Source of the DNA: Chryseobacterium endalhagicum
GTDB lineage: Bacteria > Bacteroidota > Bacteroidia > Flavobacteriales > Weeksellaceae
Reading direction: 5' to 3'
NCBI RefSeq assembly: GCF_016745235.1
Contig: NZ_JAELVM010000001.1
Location: 633,856 to 697,855, forward strand
Length of the DNA: 64,000 bases
The notes under the pieces were generated by a model. It was given only the letters and a program-made list of their open reading frames with translations, was not told the origin of the DNA and did not search any database. Positions 7,836 to 16,949 of this stretch are shown here, piece by piece. Position numbers and translations under genes: made by a program. How positions within the stretch are numbered: position 1 is the first letter of the stretch; each line of letters opens with the position of its first letter.

Positions 7836-9128
7836 TTATTCCGTTCGGGTTGTTTTTAAGGTAATCCCGGTAGAAATAATGATAAGGCTGTATCTTCCAT
7901 CATTCTGTTTGGTGAACTGATAGACGTCTGCGGATTCCGGATTATCAAAAAAAGAATTCTGGGATTCCGGATAGATCTTTGTTTTTTCACCATTTTTATC
8001 AGCAATGTAGAGGAAATGATCTTCCAAAGTCACTGTAAATGTCTGCGAATTATCTACATCGAGGGCAAATTTTCCGGTGTATTGCTTTAAAATATCATCA
8101 GAGACGGTCACCTGTTTTTTATTAATTTTTTGTGGAATGGTATACGGCTTATCCTCCAAAATATGAATCACATCTTCTGTCAGTTTCTGAATCGGAATAT
8201 CATCAAAATTAGCCGTAAAAATAAAAGTGATTTTTGATTTTAAATTCTGATAATAATACGCTCTGTAACCGGGTCTTCCTCCTGCCTGAACCAACAGACT
8301 TTCTTTTCCGAACATTTTGAGAGCCTGACCTTGCCGGATATTTTTTCCGGAGAAAAGTTTTGTACTGAACGTGTAAAGATCGCCGATCGTAGAGTAATAA
8401 TTCCCCGTTTCAAATCTGTTGATGCTGCTCTTTGCCACAGGAACAGGTTTTCCGTCTTCATTGGAAAAGCCGTATGCAAAACCGGAAATAAACTGGGCAT
8501 TATTGAACTCGCCTGTATTTTTGAATTTATACTTTTTTACAATTTCATTTTCCACAAATTTCTGGTAGCCCTGATCAGAAGTACGGTCGATGATATAATG
8601 AAGAATAAAATAGCCAACGTTTGAATAAAGCGTCTTCGTTCCCGGCTCAAACTGAAGAGATTCCTGTTTGGCAAGCTCAATGGTTTTTTCCAGGCTCAGA
8701 TTGTCATATTTTTCATAGTCTTTGATTTCTCTCGGAAGCCCGGACTGATGATATAATAAATGTTCAATAGAAATTTTATCTCCATCAGGGAAATCCGGAA
8801 TAACTGTACTGAGTTTATCCGACAGTTTAAGTTTTCCCTGTTCTGCCAGCTTTAGAATGGAATATTTGACAAAAACCTTTGAAACGGATGCAATAATAAA
8901 AGCACTGTTCTTATTGATTTGTAACGCTTCAGGAGCGTTGGGCATAACGTAGCTTTGGTCTAAAAGAATCTTCCCGTTTTGAGCAATCAGGACATTACCA
9001 TTGAAGTGTTTCAAACTTGTGAGTGCCGTAAAATATTCACTCAGTTCCTTTTTATGCTTTTCTGTATTGTTCTGGGCTGAAAGACTAACGGTGAAAAGAA
9101 TGAGAAATAAAAATGCTAACTTTTTCAT
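7836..9128 (-). CDS. Secreted serine hydrolase, beta-lactamase family (third motif altered)
   Basis: A 430-residue protein with signal peptide (MKKLAFLFLILFTVSLSAQ). The fold is the class C beta-lactamase type with SVSK (81-84) and YSN (168-170). At the place of the third motif (usually HxG) it has AGG (282-284, QAGGRPGYRAYYY), so the histidine is missing; the enzyme may use a different third element. A C-terminal domain of about 90 residues (from VTVSDDILKQYTGKFALD) resembles the lipocalin-like extension seen in such hydrolases. The 84 bases to the next gene downstream contain that gene's promoter, so the two are separate transcription units. Confidence 0.82.
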   Translation of the reverse strand: MKKLAFLFLILFTVSLSAQNNTEKHKKELSEYFTALTSLKHFNGNVLIAQNGKILLDQSYVMPNAPEALQINKNSAFIIASVSKVFVKYSILKLAEQGKLKLSDKLSTVIPDFPDGDKISIEHLLYHQSGLPREIKDYEKYDNLSLEKTIELAKQESLQFEPGTKTLYSNVGYFILHYIIDRTSDQGYQKFVENEIVKKYKFKNTGEFNNAQFISGFAYGFSNEDGKPVPVAKSSINRFETGNYYSTIGDLYTFSTKLFSGKNIRQGQALKMFGKESLLVQAGGRPGYRAYYYQNLKSKITFIFTANFDDIPIQKLTEDVIHILEDKPYTIPQKINKKQVTVSDDILKQYTGKFALDVDNSQTFTVTLEDHFLYIADKNGEKTKIYPESQNSFFDNPESADVYQFTKQNDGRYSLIIISTGITLKTTRTE

Positions 9129-9246
9129 AACTAATAATTTGGAAGCAGGCTCAAAATGATCTAGGCGTTGCTTTGGTTTCCATAATTAGTTTGGCTTTTA
9201 ACCAAAAAGTTACTTTTTTAGAAAATCATGAAGTACTTTTCTCCGG

Positions 9247-10002
9247 TTATTTTTTTACAGTAGTCTTTTTTCTTCCACCTTTATGTTTTGGAGAACTATT
9301 CTTGGTGGGTATGATATAAATAAAGGCAATACAGCATATAAGAATGACCCCAAAGGCTGCATATCCTGTAACTGCATCGTAAAATAAGGAACCCTGAAAA
9401 TACAGGAAATCCGAAGAAAGAAATAATTTACTTTGTTGAGGCTGCTTAGGGTTGATCAAAAGAATATAATCTTTAGCCCTTATTTTTTCCGAAACAGCTG
9501 TTGCAAAATCTGGAATCAGCTCATCACGGTCTTTCCAGTTCCAGAAAGGATAATGTTTTTTCAGGATTTCTGATTCGGAATTTTTATAAGATGTTCCTTT
9601 GTACTGATATTTATAAATCACATCAGCATAGGAATTTCCTTTCCGTCTATATCCTGTATCCCATAAAACGGTTGGGTGTATAATTATTTCGTCCGGGGAT
9701 GTCCAATTCCAATGGGAGGCTTTAAATTCCTGAATTTTTAAAAATGGGGAAACAGAGAAAACAGTGATCAGAAATAAATAAATTAATCCTGCACGAATAG
9801 AAAATTTCTGGATAACATTTTTAAAATCAATTCTTAAATTCCGTAAAGATTTAAAATTAACAAGAATAGCCACAAATAAGGCATAGAAAAAATATCTGAC
9901 CGGATTTTCAATATAAGCCACAAATATGATGAATGCAGCTATAGCAATAGCTTTTAAAAAAACAAGAAAATAGTCTGCAATCTTTTTGGATTTAGTCTTC
10001 AT
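9247..10002 (-). CDS. Membrane protein with DUF3592-like domain
   Basis: A 251-residue protein. Three hydrophobic helices occupy the N-terminal ~100 residues and another lies near residues 215-235 (AAFGVILICCIAFIYIIP). Between them a soluble domain has YKYQYKGTSYKNSE, then NPKQPQQSKL, matching the layout of DUF3592 (a beta domain with a closing NPxNPxxS motif). Function unknown. The C-terminus is very basic (KHKGGRKKTTVKK). It stands alone, between the lactonase gene and the hydrolase gene, all on the minus strand. Confidence 0.65.
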   Translation of the reverse strand: MKTKSKKIADYFLVFLKAIAIAAFIIFVAYIENPVRYFFYALFVAILVNFKSLRNLRIDFKNVIQKFSIRAGLIYLFLITVFSVSPFLKIQEFKASHWNWTSPDEIIIHPTVLWDTGYRRKGNSYADVIYKYQYKGTSYKNSESEILKKHYPFWNWKDRDELIPDFATAVSEKIRAKDYILLINPKQPQQSKLFLSSDFLYFQGSLFYDAVTGYAAFGVILICCIAFIYIIPTKNSSPKHKGGRKKTTVKK

Positions 10003-10060
10003 TGGATTATTGAATTTAAGATGATGAAATATTACAAATATTCAATGATCTTCAAAAAAA

Positions 10061-11182
10061 TTAATATTTCCGGATTTTCACACAAGAAACACCGTAGATT
10101 TTTGTTTTCCTGCCTGCTTTCTTTAATAAACCCGTCTCAGGATCCCGTTTAAATACCACTACATCTCTGCTCGCTGCGCTGGTTACAATTAAAAACTTAC
10201 CGGTTTCATCCATAGCAAATACCCTTGCCTGCTTGCCGTAAGTGGGCTGGTATCCGATGTTTTTTAATGTTCCGTCCTGAAGAATTGAAAAGATGGCTAT
10301 ATTATTTTCAGTGCCGCGATTGGTAGCGTACAAAAAACGGCCGTCCGGTGAAATATGAAGATCGGAGCTCTCAAAATCTTCTTTGTACTTGTCGGTATGG
10401 GTATTAATCCTCTGAATGCTTTTCAAACTGGAATTTTCATAGCGGTATGCACTCACGGCGCCGCCCATTTCTTCGATACAATAAGCAAATTTTCCGTTCG
10501 GATGGAATGTGAAATGTCTGGGACCGCTTCCTAAAGTTGATTGTATAAATGGCTGGTTTGCCGTTTGAAGAGGCTCTGTTTTATCATTTTCAAATGCATA
10601 GGACCTGATTTTATCTGCGCCCAGATCTGGTAAAAATATTTGGCTGAAATCCGGTGAAAAAACAGCAGAATGAATATGCGACCTGTCCTGCCTGTGTTCA
10701 TTGATGCTTCCTTCCGAAAACTGAAAATTCTGTACAGCCGGATGTATCGTTCCGTTTTCAGCAAGCGGATATACGGAGACGCTGCCTTCCGTGTAATTGG
10801 CATTAATCAGCCACTGCCCGTTTTTATGAACCGTTACGTAAACCGGATTTTCGCCACCGCTTTTCTGACTGTTGATGAAGGTGAGCTTTTTGTCTTTAGG
10901 ATCGAATTTAAAGCTGCTGACGCTTCCGGCATTGGGTGTTTTGCTTTCGGTACAGGCAAAAATATACTGTCCATCCGGAGATAAGGTAAGAAAAGAAGGA
11001 TTTAAAATTCCTTTCAATGAGGTTACTTTAGACAGTTTTCCTTTGATTGTATCCAGCTGGTAAACATAAAGTCCTTCCGTGGTTTTATCCCTGTTGAATG
11101 ATCCGAAAAATACATAGGTGTTTTGTGAATACAGATGAATAGAAAGAGTGAACAGGCTAATAAGGCTGAGTATTTTCTTCAA
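10061..11182 (-). CDS. Secreted lactonase-type beta-propeller (6-phosphogluconolactonase-like)
   Basis: A 373-residue protein with a signal peptide ending at LYSQ (residue 19) and a seven-bladed propeller of the YbhE/Pgl lactonase family. Blade motifs visible include FFGSFNRDKTTEGLYVYQLD, NPSFLTLSPDGQYIFAC, NPVYVTVHKNGQWLINANY, HIHSAVFSPD and GSGPRHFTFHPNGKFAYCIE. The cytoplasmic relatives hydrolyse 6-phosphogluconolactone; because this one is exported, a role on other lactones or as a binding propeller is more likely. It stands alone on the minus strand. Confidence 0.82.
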   Translation of the reverse strand: MKKILSLISLFTLSIHLYSQNTYVFFGSFNRDKTTEGLYVYQLDTIKGKLSKVTSLKGILNPSFLTLSPDGQYIFACTESKTPNAGSVSSFKFDPKDKKLTFINSQKSGGENPVYVTVHKNGQWLINANYTEGSVSVYPLAENGTIHPAVQNFQFSEGSINEHRQDRSHIHSAVFSPDFSQIFLPDLGADKIRSYAFENDKTEPLQTANQPFIQSTLGSGPRHFTFHPNGKFAYCIEEMGGAVSAYRYENSSLKSIQRINTHTDKYKEDFESSDLHISPDGRFLYATNRGTENNIAIFSILQDGTLKNIGYQPTYGKQARVFAMDETGKFLIVTSAASRDVVVFKRDPETGLLKKAGRKTKIYGVSCVKIRKY

Positions 11183-11236
11183 TGTGGAGATCGTTATTTG
11201 ATATTACATGAATCCGGCAAAATTACCGGTAATGTA

Positions 11237-11836
11237 TTATTTCCGGATTTTATTTTTTAAATTCTGTTTTACACTGTCAAACCATTCATTTCGAATAATG
11301 CTCAAAACAATGGCATCCATTCTGTTTCCCTGTGCATCCGTAGAAAAATTCCTTAAAATTCCTTCCTCAATACACCCGATGCTCTTCATGGCTGCAATAC
11401 TCCGGTTGTTCAGACTGTTGGCCCGGAACCCGACTCTTTCCATGCCCAGCTGTTCAAATGCGAATTCTAAAAGTAAATATTTACAGTTTTTATTAATCCC
11501 TGTTCCCTGATACTGCTTTCCATACCAGGTATACCCGATTTCAAGGGTTTTATTGTTCAGGAAAATAGCGTAAAATCTTGTGCTGCCCACATATTTTTGA
11601 CTGACTTTATCAAATACAATAAACGGATATTCGCTTTTAAGATCACGTTGTTTAATGGCATTGTCGAGATACTTCACAAGGTTTTCTTTTCCACCCGGAC
11701 CGCCTGCATTGAAAGCCCAGATTTCCGGTTCGTTTTCAGCATATTCCAGCAAATGGTCAAAATCTGAAAGTTCCAGTGGACGTAATAAGACCAGATCGTT
11801 TTCTAAAGTATATTTTTCTGTAAAATCTAAATTCAT
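11237..11836 (-). CDS. GNAT acetyltransferase, RimJ/RimL-like
   Basis: A 199-residue protein with the layout of ribosomal-protein-type acetyltransferases: an N-terminal LRPLELSDFDHLLEYAEN, a strand YVGSTRFYAI, the acetyl-CoA loop QYQGTGIN and the distal motif ANSLNNRSIAAMKSIGC. The substrate is probably an amino group of a protein or small molecule. Thirteen bases separate it from the upstream DUF2130 gene, so the two are likely cotranscribed. Confidence 0.85.
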   Translation of the reverse strand: MNLDFTEKYTLENDLVLLRPLELSDFDHLLEYAENEPEIWAFNAGGPGGKENLVKYLDNAIKQRDLKSEYPFIVFDKVSQKYVGSTRFYAIFLNNKTLEIGYTWYGKQYQGTGINKNCKYLLLEFAFEQLGMERVGFRANSLNNRSIAAMKSIGCIEEGILRNFSTDAQGNRMDAIVLSIIRNEWFDSVKQNLKNKIRK

Positions 11837-11849
11837 GATGAGTTGGTTT

Positions 11850-13301
11850 TTATTCAGGTTTTTTTCTCAGTTCATCAAATTTTTCCGTCATCGTAGGATT
11901 TCCCCGCGTGAGTTTTTTTATGGTCAGATCTTCGGCTTTGTTATTGGCAAGGCGGAGGTTATTTTCAGAAGAAAGAAGCGCGTCCTTGGTTTTTTGAAGA
12001 TGGTTGATCGTTTTGTCTATTTCATCAATGGCAGTTTTAAATTTTCTGCTGGCCAGATCATAATTGTAGGCAAAACCTTTTTTAAAAGTCTCGATGTTCT
12101 CTTCAAAATTGGTAATATCAACGTTCTGGCTTCTCACCAAAGCCAGTTCTGCCTTAGCTTTCATGGAATTCATGGCTGCATTGCGGAGAAGGGTGATGAT
12201 CGGGATGAAAAACTGCGGACGGATGACATACATTTTTTCGTATTTATGAGAGACATCCAGAATTCCGGCATTATAGAGCTCGTTCTCCGCTTCCAAAAGG
12301 GTCACAAGCACTGCATACTCACATTTCTTTTCAGTTCTGTCTTTATCCAGCTCTCTGAAAAAGTCTTCGTTCCTTTTTTTCTTTTCGGTTTCATCACCTT
12401 CATTTTTCATTTCGAACATGATGGAGATAATTTCGTTCCCCAGATCATCCGTTTCCCGGTAAATATAATCTCCCTTACTTCCTGATCTGGAATCGTTATC
12501 TTTTTCAAAATAAGCTTTCTGAAATGCGGTAGCCCGGAGTTTATTGAATTCTATCTCGCAGTGCTGCTCCAGCGTTTCGCCGATCATTTTGGTGGAAAGT
12601 TTCAGCTTCATATCCTTTCGGAGCGCTATTTCATCATCTTTCATCTTAATGATGTCATCTTTTGTCTTCAGTTCTGCGGAATATTTTTCACTCAGGGATT
12701 TTTCCAGCAGCTGCTTTTCTGCTTCTTTGAGTTTTATATTATTGGCCAGATCATCTCTTTCTTTTTCAATTTTCTGAACAGCTTCAGTAACCGAAAGTTT
12801 CTTTTCAATTTCTGTATTTTCAAGCCTGGACCTCAGTTCTATGAGCTGACTGTTTTTTTCGTTTAATCTTTCAGATAAATTTTGTTCGCTGGTAGCTTTC
12901 AATTGAATTAATTCTCTGTCCTTCTCATCTCTTTCCCTTTCAATTTTCTGAACGGCTTCGGCTACCGAAAGTTTCTTGTCGATTTCGGCGTTTTCCAGTC
13001 TGGCTTTCATTTCAGCAAGCAAACGATCCCATTCTGTCTGCTGCTGCGTCAGTCTGTTTTCGCTGGAAGCTTTCAGTTCACTGATTTCTTTATCCTTACT
13101 GGTCAGTTCAATGTGTAATGAATTTTTAAACCTTTCTTCCGCAAGCTGTACGGCATTTTGCTTTTCTCTTTCTGCAAGATGTAATCTGTTCTGAAGTTCT
13201 TCTTCAAACTGGTGGTCTCTCACCTGTTTAAGAATATCTGCAAAACCTGCTTCGTCTACTTTAAAAATTTTGTGGCAATGAGGGCATTTGATCTCGTTCA
13301 T
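11850..13301 (-). CDS. DUF2130 protein with long coiled coil
   Basis: A 483-residue protein. An N-terminal CPHC motif (residues 6-9) could be half of a zinc site; residues 30-235 are a continuous charged coiled coil; residues 236-430 are the DUF2130 domain with [10 protein letters not shown] and [11 protein letters not shown], where the Asp and the E-x-K resemble a PD-(D/E)xK nuclease core. Residues 101-126 and 159-184 are a near-identical repeat ([20 protein letters not shown] versus [20 protein letters not shown]), an internal duplication of 58 residues. Function is unknown. A reverse-strand TAGCTTTA box ends 5 bases before the ATG. It is followed by the GNAT gene. Confidence 0.82.
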   Translation of the reverse strand: MNEIKCPHCHKIFKVDEAGFADILKQVRDHQFEEELQNRLHLAEREKQNAVQLAEERFKNSLHIELTSKDKEISELKASSENRLTQQQTEWDRLLAEMKARLENAEIDKKLSVAEAVQKIERERDEKDRELIQLKATSEQNLSERLNEKNSQLIELRSRLENTEIEKKLSVTEAVQKIEKERDDLANNIKLKEAEKQLLEKSLSEKYSAELKTKDDIIKMKDDEIALRKDMKLKLSTKMIGETLEQHCEIEFNKLRATAFQKAYFEKDNDSRSGSKGDYIYRETDDLGNEIISIMFEMKNEGDETEKKKRNEDFFRELDKDRTEKKCEYAVLVTLLEAENELYNAGILDVSHKYEKMYVIRPQFFIPIITLLRNAAMNSMKAKAELALVRSQNVDITNFEENIETFKKGFAYNYDLASRKFKTAIDEIDKTINHLQKTKDALLSSENNLRLANNKAEDLTIKKLTRGNPTMTEKFDELRKKPE

Positions 13302-13327
13302 ATCAGTAAAGCTAATCGTATTTTAAG

Positions 13328-13357
13328 GGCCGGAACTGCCGCTGGGCTGTTCCGGCC
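13328..13357. repeat. GC-rich hairpin upstream of the DUF2130 gene
   Basis: Perfect 9-base arms GGCCGGAAC and GTTCCGGCC with a 12-base loop. It is 27 bases upstream of the DUF2130 start codon and upstream of its putative -7 box, in otherwise AT-rich DNA. It has no T-run on either strand, so it does not look like an intrinsic terminator. Confidence 0.45.
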
Positions 13358-13480
13358 GGAAAGCGAAGTTAGGAAATCGAAACTGAATTTCATAATGGAA
13401 AACCATAATAGTATGAAACTGCAGTGAAGGAGATTATTAATCGTGTTTTTTAATATTTTGGTACTGAAAACCAGTATGTT

Positions 13481-13906
13481 TCATGACTTGGATTCAAATC
13501 CATCCCGTATGGCGGCTTCCAGAATTTCAATCTGTATGTCTTTTAGCTTTTTGAACTTAATACAGTATCCGGTTACACTGGCTTTACCTATTGTTTGTCC
13601 ATAAGTTTCGGACAAATAAGTCTTATCATCAATCCCAAGAATATAGACGGAAATTCCGGTGGTGTTGGCACTTAAACCGATTTGATAAAAATCTCTCGAT
13701 GTTCCGTCAGCATATTGGATCGTATGAAATCCGTAGCCGATATTGGGATTGGAAACCGTTTTATTCTCACTGTTTTTACCATCCAGAAACCAGAGTTTGG
13801 ATTTCGGGCTGATGTTCAGAATAATGCGGTGCAGTTCCCACATGTCGTTGGATTTTGGTTCGGGCTGGCTGTTAATGTATGCCTGAATGTGTTCCTGTAT
13901 GTTCAT
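13481..13906 (-). CDS. DUF1801 domain protein
   Basis: About 141 residues starting MNIQEHIQAYINSQPEPKSN. The open frame continues upstream to a TTG at 13966, but that start lies next to the previous gene's stop and the ATG at 13906 fits the start of the DUF1801 family (YdhG-like). Conserved features: WELHRIIL near residue 24, IGYGFHTIQYADGTSRDFYQ, IGLSANTTGISVYILG and GKASVTGYCIKFKKLKDI at the end. The fold binds small ligands; the role is unknown. It follows the CrtO-like gene on the same strand. Confidence 0.78.
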   Translation of the reverse strand: MNIQEHIQAYINSQPEPKSNDMWELHRIILNISPKSKLWFLDGKNSENKTVSNPNIGYGFHTIQYADGTSRDFYQIGLSANTTGISVYILGIDDKTYLSETYGQTIGKASVTGYCIKFKKLKDIQIEILEAAIRDGFESKS

Positions 13907-13967
13907 GTCATCTAAAATCTTATTGGCCGGATGGTATGATTGCGTTTTTCGTTTTTGACTAAGCAAT

Positions 13968-14504
13968 TCATCTTCGTTTACTTAAATTCATCGCTCTTTC
14001 CAATCTTGGTCTATTATACCGTTGAAGAAAAATGGGATAAACATTCAGAAGAATATTAAGTACCATCAGCCACAGCGACTGAAGAATTCCAAATCTGAAG
14101 GCAACATACACCGTAAATCCCAGAACGATCAGCATAATGATCAGATGCCCGAGCTCATCCTGCTTGGTCCGGTAATGAAGATAGGTGAGTGCTTTTACAT
14201 TCTTTTCTACCGGTTTGGATTTTTTGTTGAGCTTTTCCCAGCCGATCCCGACCAGTAATTTTCTGAAAAAATGGATCCCGAAGGACTCATATATTTTCCC
14301 TTTCTTTTCCCAGGTTTTTTCATTAAAATAAGGAGAATTGAATTCACTTTTCAAAGCTTCGGTAAAGGTAAGCACACATGCCATCAGCATAAAATTAAGA
14401 GCCAGCGCAAAAGAAAAACCAGTCATTTTAATATATTGAACTAGTAAATAGAGCAGGCCTGTTGTAATGATAACAATACAAAGGAGAATCAAGTTTTTTT
14501 TCAT
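13968..14504 (-). CDS. CrtO-like glycosyl-diaponeurosporenoate acyltransferase family membrane protein
   Basis: A 178-residue protein with four predicted membrane helices (about residues 5-23, 28-48, 118-136 and 142-160). Between helices 2 and 3 are the family motifs YFNEKTWEKKGKIYESFG, FFRKLLVGIGWEKL and QDELGHLI, and after helix 4 comes YPIFLQRYNRPRL, all typical of the CrtO acyltransferase family that adds a fatty acyl chain to staphyloxanthin precursors. No carotenoid genes are nearby, so the substrate may be another glycolipid. Its stop is 61 bases before the ATG of the DUF1801 gene. Confidence 0.68.
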   Translation of the reverse strand: MKKNLILLCIVIITTGLLYLLVQYIKMTGFSFALALNFMLMACVLTFTEALKSEFNSPYFNEKTWEKKGKIYESFGIHFFRKLLVGIGWEKLNKKSKPVEKNVKALTYLHYRTKQDELGHLIIMLIVLGFTVYVAFRFGILQSLWLMVLNILLNVYPIFLQRYNRPRLERAMNLSKRR

Positions 14505-14613
14505 GGTAGTTTTAGGGTCTCAGAAGTTGCATAAACTTGTGGCTAATTTACATATTTTCATAAAAGAAAAGTCAGAAATCTGTATTTTGAAAGAGCTTAA
14601 AAACTGAATAAAA

Positions 14614-14638
14614 AAAGAACAGCCAATGACTGTTCTTT
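14614..14638 (-). terminator. Terminator of the M3 peptidase gene
   Basis: Arms AAAGAACAG and CTGTTCTTT around a 7-base loop, followed on the minus strand by a T-run. It is 31 bases downstream of the peptidase stop at 14670. Confidence 0.75.
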
Positions 14639-14669
14639 GTATAGATGAATGATTATAATTCAATGATTA

Positions 14670-16706
14670 TTATCCAAATGCGCGCTTCAACAAGCTTTCC
14701 ACTTTCGGTTCACTTCCCCTGAAACTTTTGTAAAGCTCCATAGGATCTTTGGTTCCGCCGGAAGAAAGAAGGATTTTATATTTGTCAGCCGTCTCAGGAT
14801 TGAAAATTCCGGTCTCTTTAAAATATTGGAAAGCATCTGCATCCAGAACCTCCGCCCATTTATAGGAATAATAACCGGCAGAATACCCGCCCTGGAAAAT
14901 ATGGGAGAAGCTCGGGCTCATTGCCGTTTCAGGATTCACGGGATAAAGGGTGGTTGCCTTAGTGTATTTATCTTCAAACTCCTTCACCGTTTCAGCTTTT
15001 AACTCTTCAACTTTCGTATGGTAATTCATATCCAGAAGCCCGAAGCCAAGCTGTCTCATCGTCTGGTAACCTTCCATGAAGTTTTTAGACTGTTCTATTT
15101 TTTCAATCTTTTCGTCCGGAAGTATTTCACCAGTTTTATAATGTTTTGCGAAAGTTTTCAGGAATTCCGGTTCGTAGCAGAAATTTTCCAGAAACTGGGA
15201 CGGAAGTTCCACAAAATCCCATTTCACAGAAGTTCCGGAAAGGCTTGGATATTGCGTGTCAGCCATCATTCCGTGGAGCGCATGCCCGAATTCGTGGAAT
15301 AAAGTCGTCACTTCCTGAAACGTCAGTAAACTAGGAGTATCTTTCGTTGGTTTGCTGAAATTGCAGACGATAGAAATATGCGGACGTGAGTTTTCACCAT
15401 CTTTTTTATACTGGTTCTTGTAGCTTGTCATCCAAGCTCCGGCTCTTTTGCCTTTTCTCGGGAAATAATCCACATATAACAAAGATTTGAAATGTTCTTC
15501 CGATGATTCTTTTCCTGATTCAAAAACTTCATATACTTTCACATCCTCATGGTATTTTGGAATATCATTTCTTTCCACAAAACGAAGTCCGAAAAGCTTT
15601 CCTGCCAATCCAAAAACCGCCTCCTGTACCTGATCCAGCGGGAAATAAGGCTTCAGTTCCTCATCATTGAAATCATATTTCTGCTTTCTAAGTTTTTCTG
15701 CGTAGAATGCGTGGTCATAGCCCTGTAATTCCTCTATTCCGTCAGCTTTGGCCAGAGATCTCAGTTCATCAATCTCCTGGTCTGCATAAGGTTTTGCTTT
15801 CGTTAAAAGTTCATTCAAAAAATCAAAAACCTTCACCGGAGATTTTGCCATTCTTTCCTCAAGAACATAATCTGCATAGTTTTTATAGCCTAATAATTCA
15901 GCTTTCTGCTGTTTTAGCTGAAGAAGCTCTTTAATCAATTCCTGATTGTCAAATTCCCCGCCGTCAAAAGACTTTTTACCGCTGGCCAGGGCAATTTCTT
16001 TTCTCAGTTCACGGTTTTCAGCATACGTCATAAAAGGAATATAGCTCGGGTACTGTAACGTAACCACCCAGCCTTCCAGCTCTCTTTCTTTAGCTTCTTC
16101 GGCGTATTGATCAATGATCGCTTCCGGAATTCCAGCCAGGTCGTTTTTGTCGGTGATATGTTTAAAATAAGCATTCGTAGAAGCCAGAACATTCTGCCCG
16201 AACTGCAGAGATTTCAGCGACAGATCCATATTGATCTTCTGTAATTTCTCTTTATCCTCCGCATTCAGAAGGGCACCGCTTCTTACAAAACCTTTGTAGG
16301 TCTCATTCAGCAGCATTTCCTGTTCCTCATTAAGTTGATACTGATCTTTTTCGTCGTATACTTTTTTGATCTTATTGAAAAGCGGTTCGTTTTGAGAAAT
16401 TTTTGAAGAGTATTCCGTTAAAAGAGGAGAAACTTCCTGAGCGATTTTTTGAATTTCATCGCTGGTTTCCGCAGAATTTAAATTGAAAAAAATATTGGAA
16501 GCCACATCCAGCTGCTCTCCTGAATAGGCTAAAGCTTCAATGACATTTTCAAAGGTAGGTGCTTCAGAATTACTGACAATACCATTGATTTCTTCTTCGG
16601 ATTTTTTAATCAGTTCCCTGAATGCCGGAAGAAAATCTTCATTTTTAATCTCGCTGAAAGGCGCTGCATGGTATGGTGTCGTAAATTTTTCTGTTAAAAT
16701 ATTCAT
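14670..16706 (-). CDS. M3-family oligopeptidase / peptidyl-dipeptidase (Dcp/PrlC-like)
   Basis: A 678-residue zinc metallopeptidase. The zinc and catalytic motif HEFGH is at residues 471-475 (LFHEFGHALHG), with the third ligand expected in the downstream helix. There is no signal peptide, so it acts in the cytoplasm, where it degrades oligopeptides released by proteases. Length matches the family (about 680). It has its own terminator at 14614-14638. A palindrome-flanked promoter region at 16789-16830 separates it from the plus-strand genes. Confidence 0.92.
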   Translation of the reverse strand: MNILTEKFTTPYHAAPFSEIKNEDFLPAFRELIKKSEEEINGIVSNSEAPTFENVIEALAYSGEQLDVASNIFFNLNSAETSDEIQKIAQEVSPLLTEYSSKISQNEPLFNKIKKVYDEKDQYQLNEEQEMLLNETYKGFVRSGALLNAEDKEKLQKINMDLSLKSLQFGQNVLASTNAYFKHITDKNDLAGIPEAIIDQYAEEAKERELEGWVVTLQYPSYIPFMTYAENRELRKEIALASGKKSFDGGEFDNQELIKELLQLKQQKAELLGYKNYADYVLEERMAKSPVKVFDFLNELLTKAKPYADQEIDELRSLAKADGIEELQGYDHAFYAEKLRKQKYDFNDEELKPYFPLDQVQEAVFGLAGKLFGLRFVERNDIPKYHEDVKVYEVFESGKESSEEHFKSLLYVDYFPRKGKRAGAWMTSYKNQYKKDGENSRPHISIVCNFSKPTKDTPSLLTFQEVTTLFHEFGHALHGMMADTQYPSLSGTSVKWDFVELPSQFLENFCYEPEFLKTFAKHYKTGEILPDEKIEKIEQSKNFMEGYQTMRQLGFGLLDMNYHTKVEELKAETVKEFEDKYTKATTLYPVNPETAMSPSFSHIFQGGYSAGYYSYKWAEVLDADAFQYFKETGIFNPETADKYKILLSSGGTKDPMELYKSFRGSEPKVESLLKRAFG

Positions 16707-16788
16707 TTTTTGATTTTTAGGTAAAGTAAATTTAATGATTCACCGGGAATCACAGCTGAAATGCACAAAAATAATGCCCGGATATCAA

Positions 16789-16830
16789 CATATGACAAAA
16801 ATACTTTATCTTTAATAATCTTGTCATATG
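16789..16830. promoter_or_regulatory. Inverted repeat flanking a promoter box
   Basis: Perfect 10-base arms CATATGACAA (16789-16798) and TTGTCATATG (16821-16830) enclose a plus-strand -7-like box TATCTTTA at 16807-16814. The right arm ends in the ATG of the 34-codon ORF at 16828. A dimeric regulator binding both arms would occlude the promoter. The regulator is not identifiable here. Confidence 0.45.
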
Positions 16831-16932
16831 AAAAGAGTGGACGAGGGTGGAATGATTAATTTTGACAATGGTAAACTGCAAAGGCCGTACATATTGTATA
16901 TGAGGGTTTTGCAGCCTGACAAAAAAAAATAA
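16828..16932 (+). CDS. Possible small protein, 34 residues
   Basis: An ORF from ATG 16828 to TAA 16932 begins MKRVDEGGMINFDNGKLQRP and follows a -7-like box by 13 bases. It ends 17 bases before the SRPBCC gene. It has no recognisable domain and could be a leader peptide, or non-coding. Support is only positional. Confidence 0.3.
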   Translation: MKRVDEGGMINFDNGKLQRPYILYMRVLQPDKKK

Positions 16933-16949
16933 CCCATAATATAAAAACT

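Noticed and set aside
11655..12485. 276-codon plus-strand ORF
   Set aside because: It is antisense to the DUF2130 and GNAT genes, rich in Phe and Ser as expected for the complement of a Lys/Glu-rich coiled coil.
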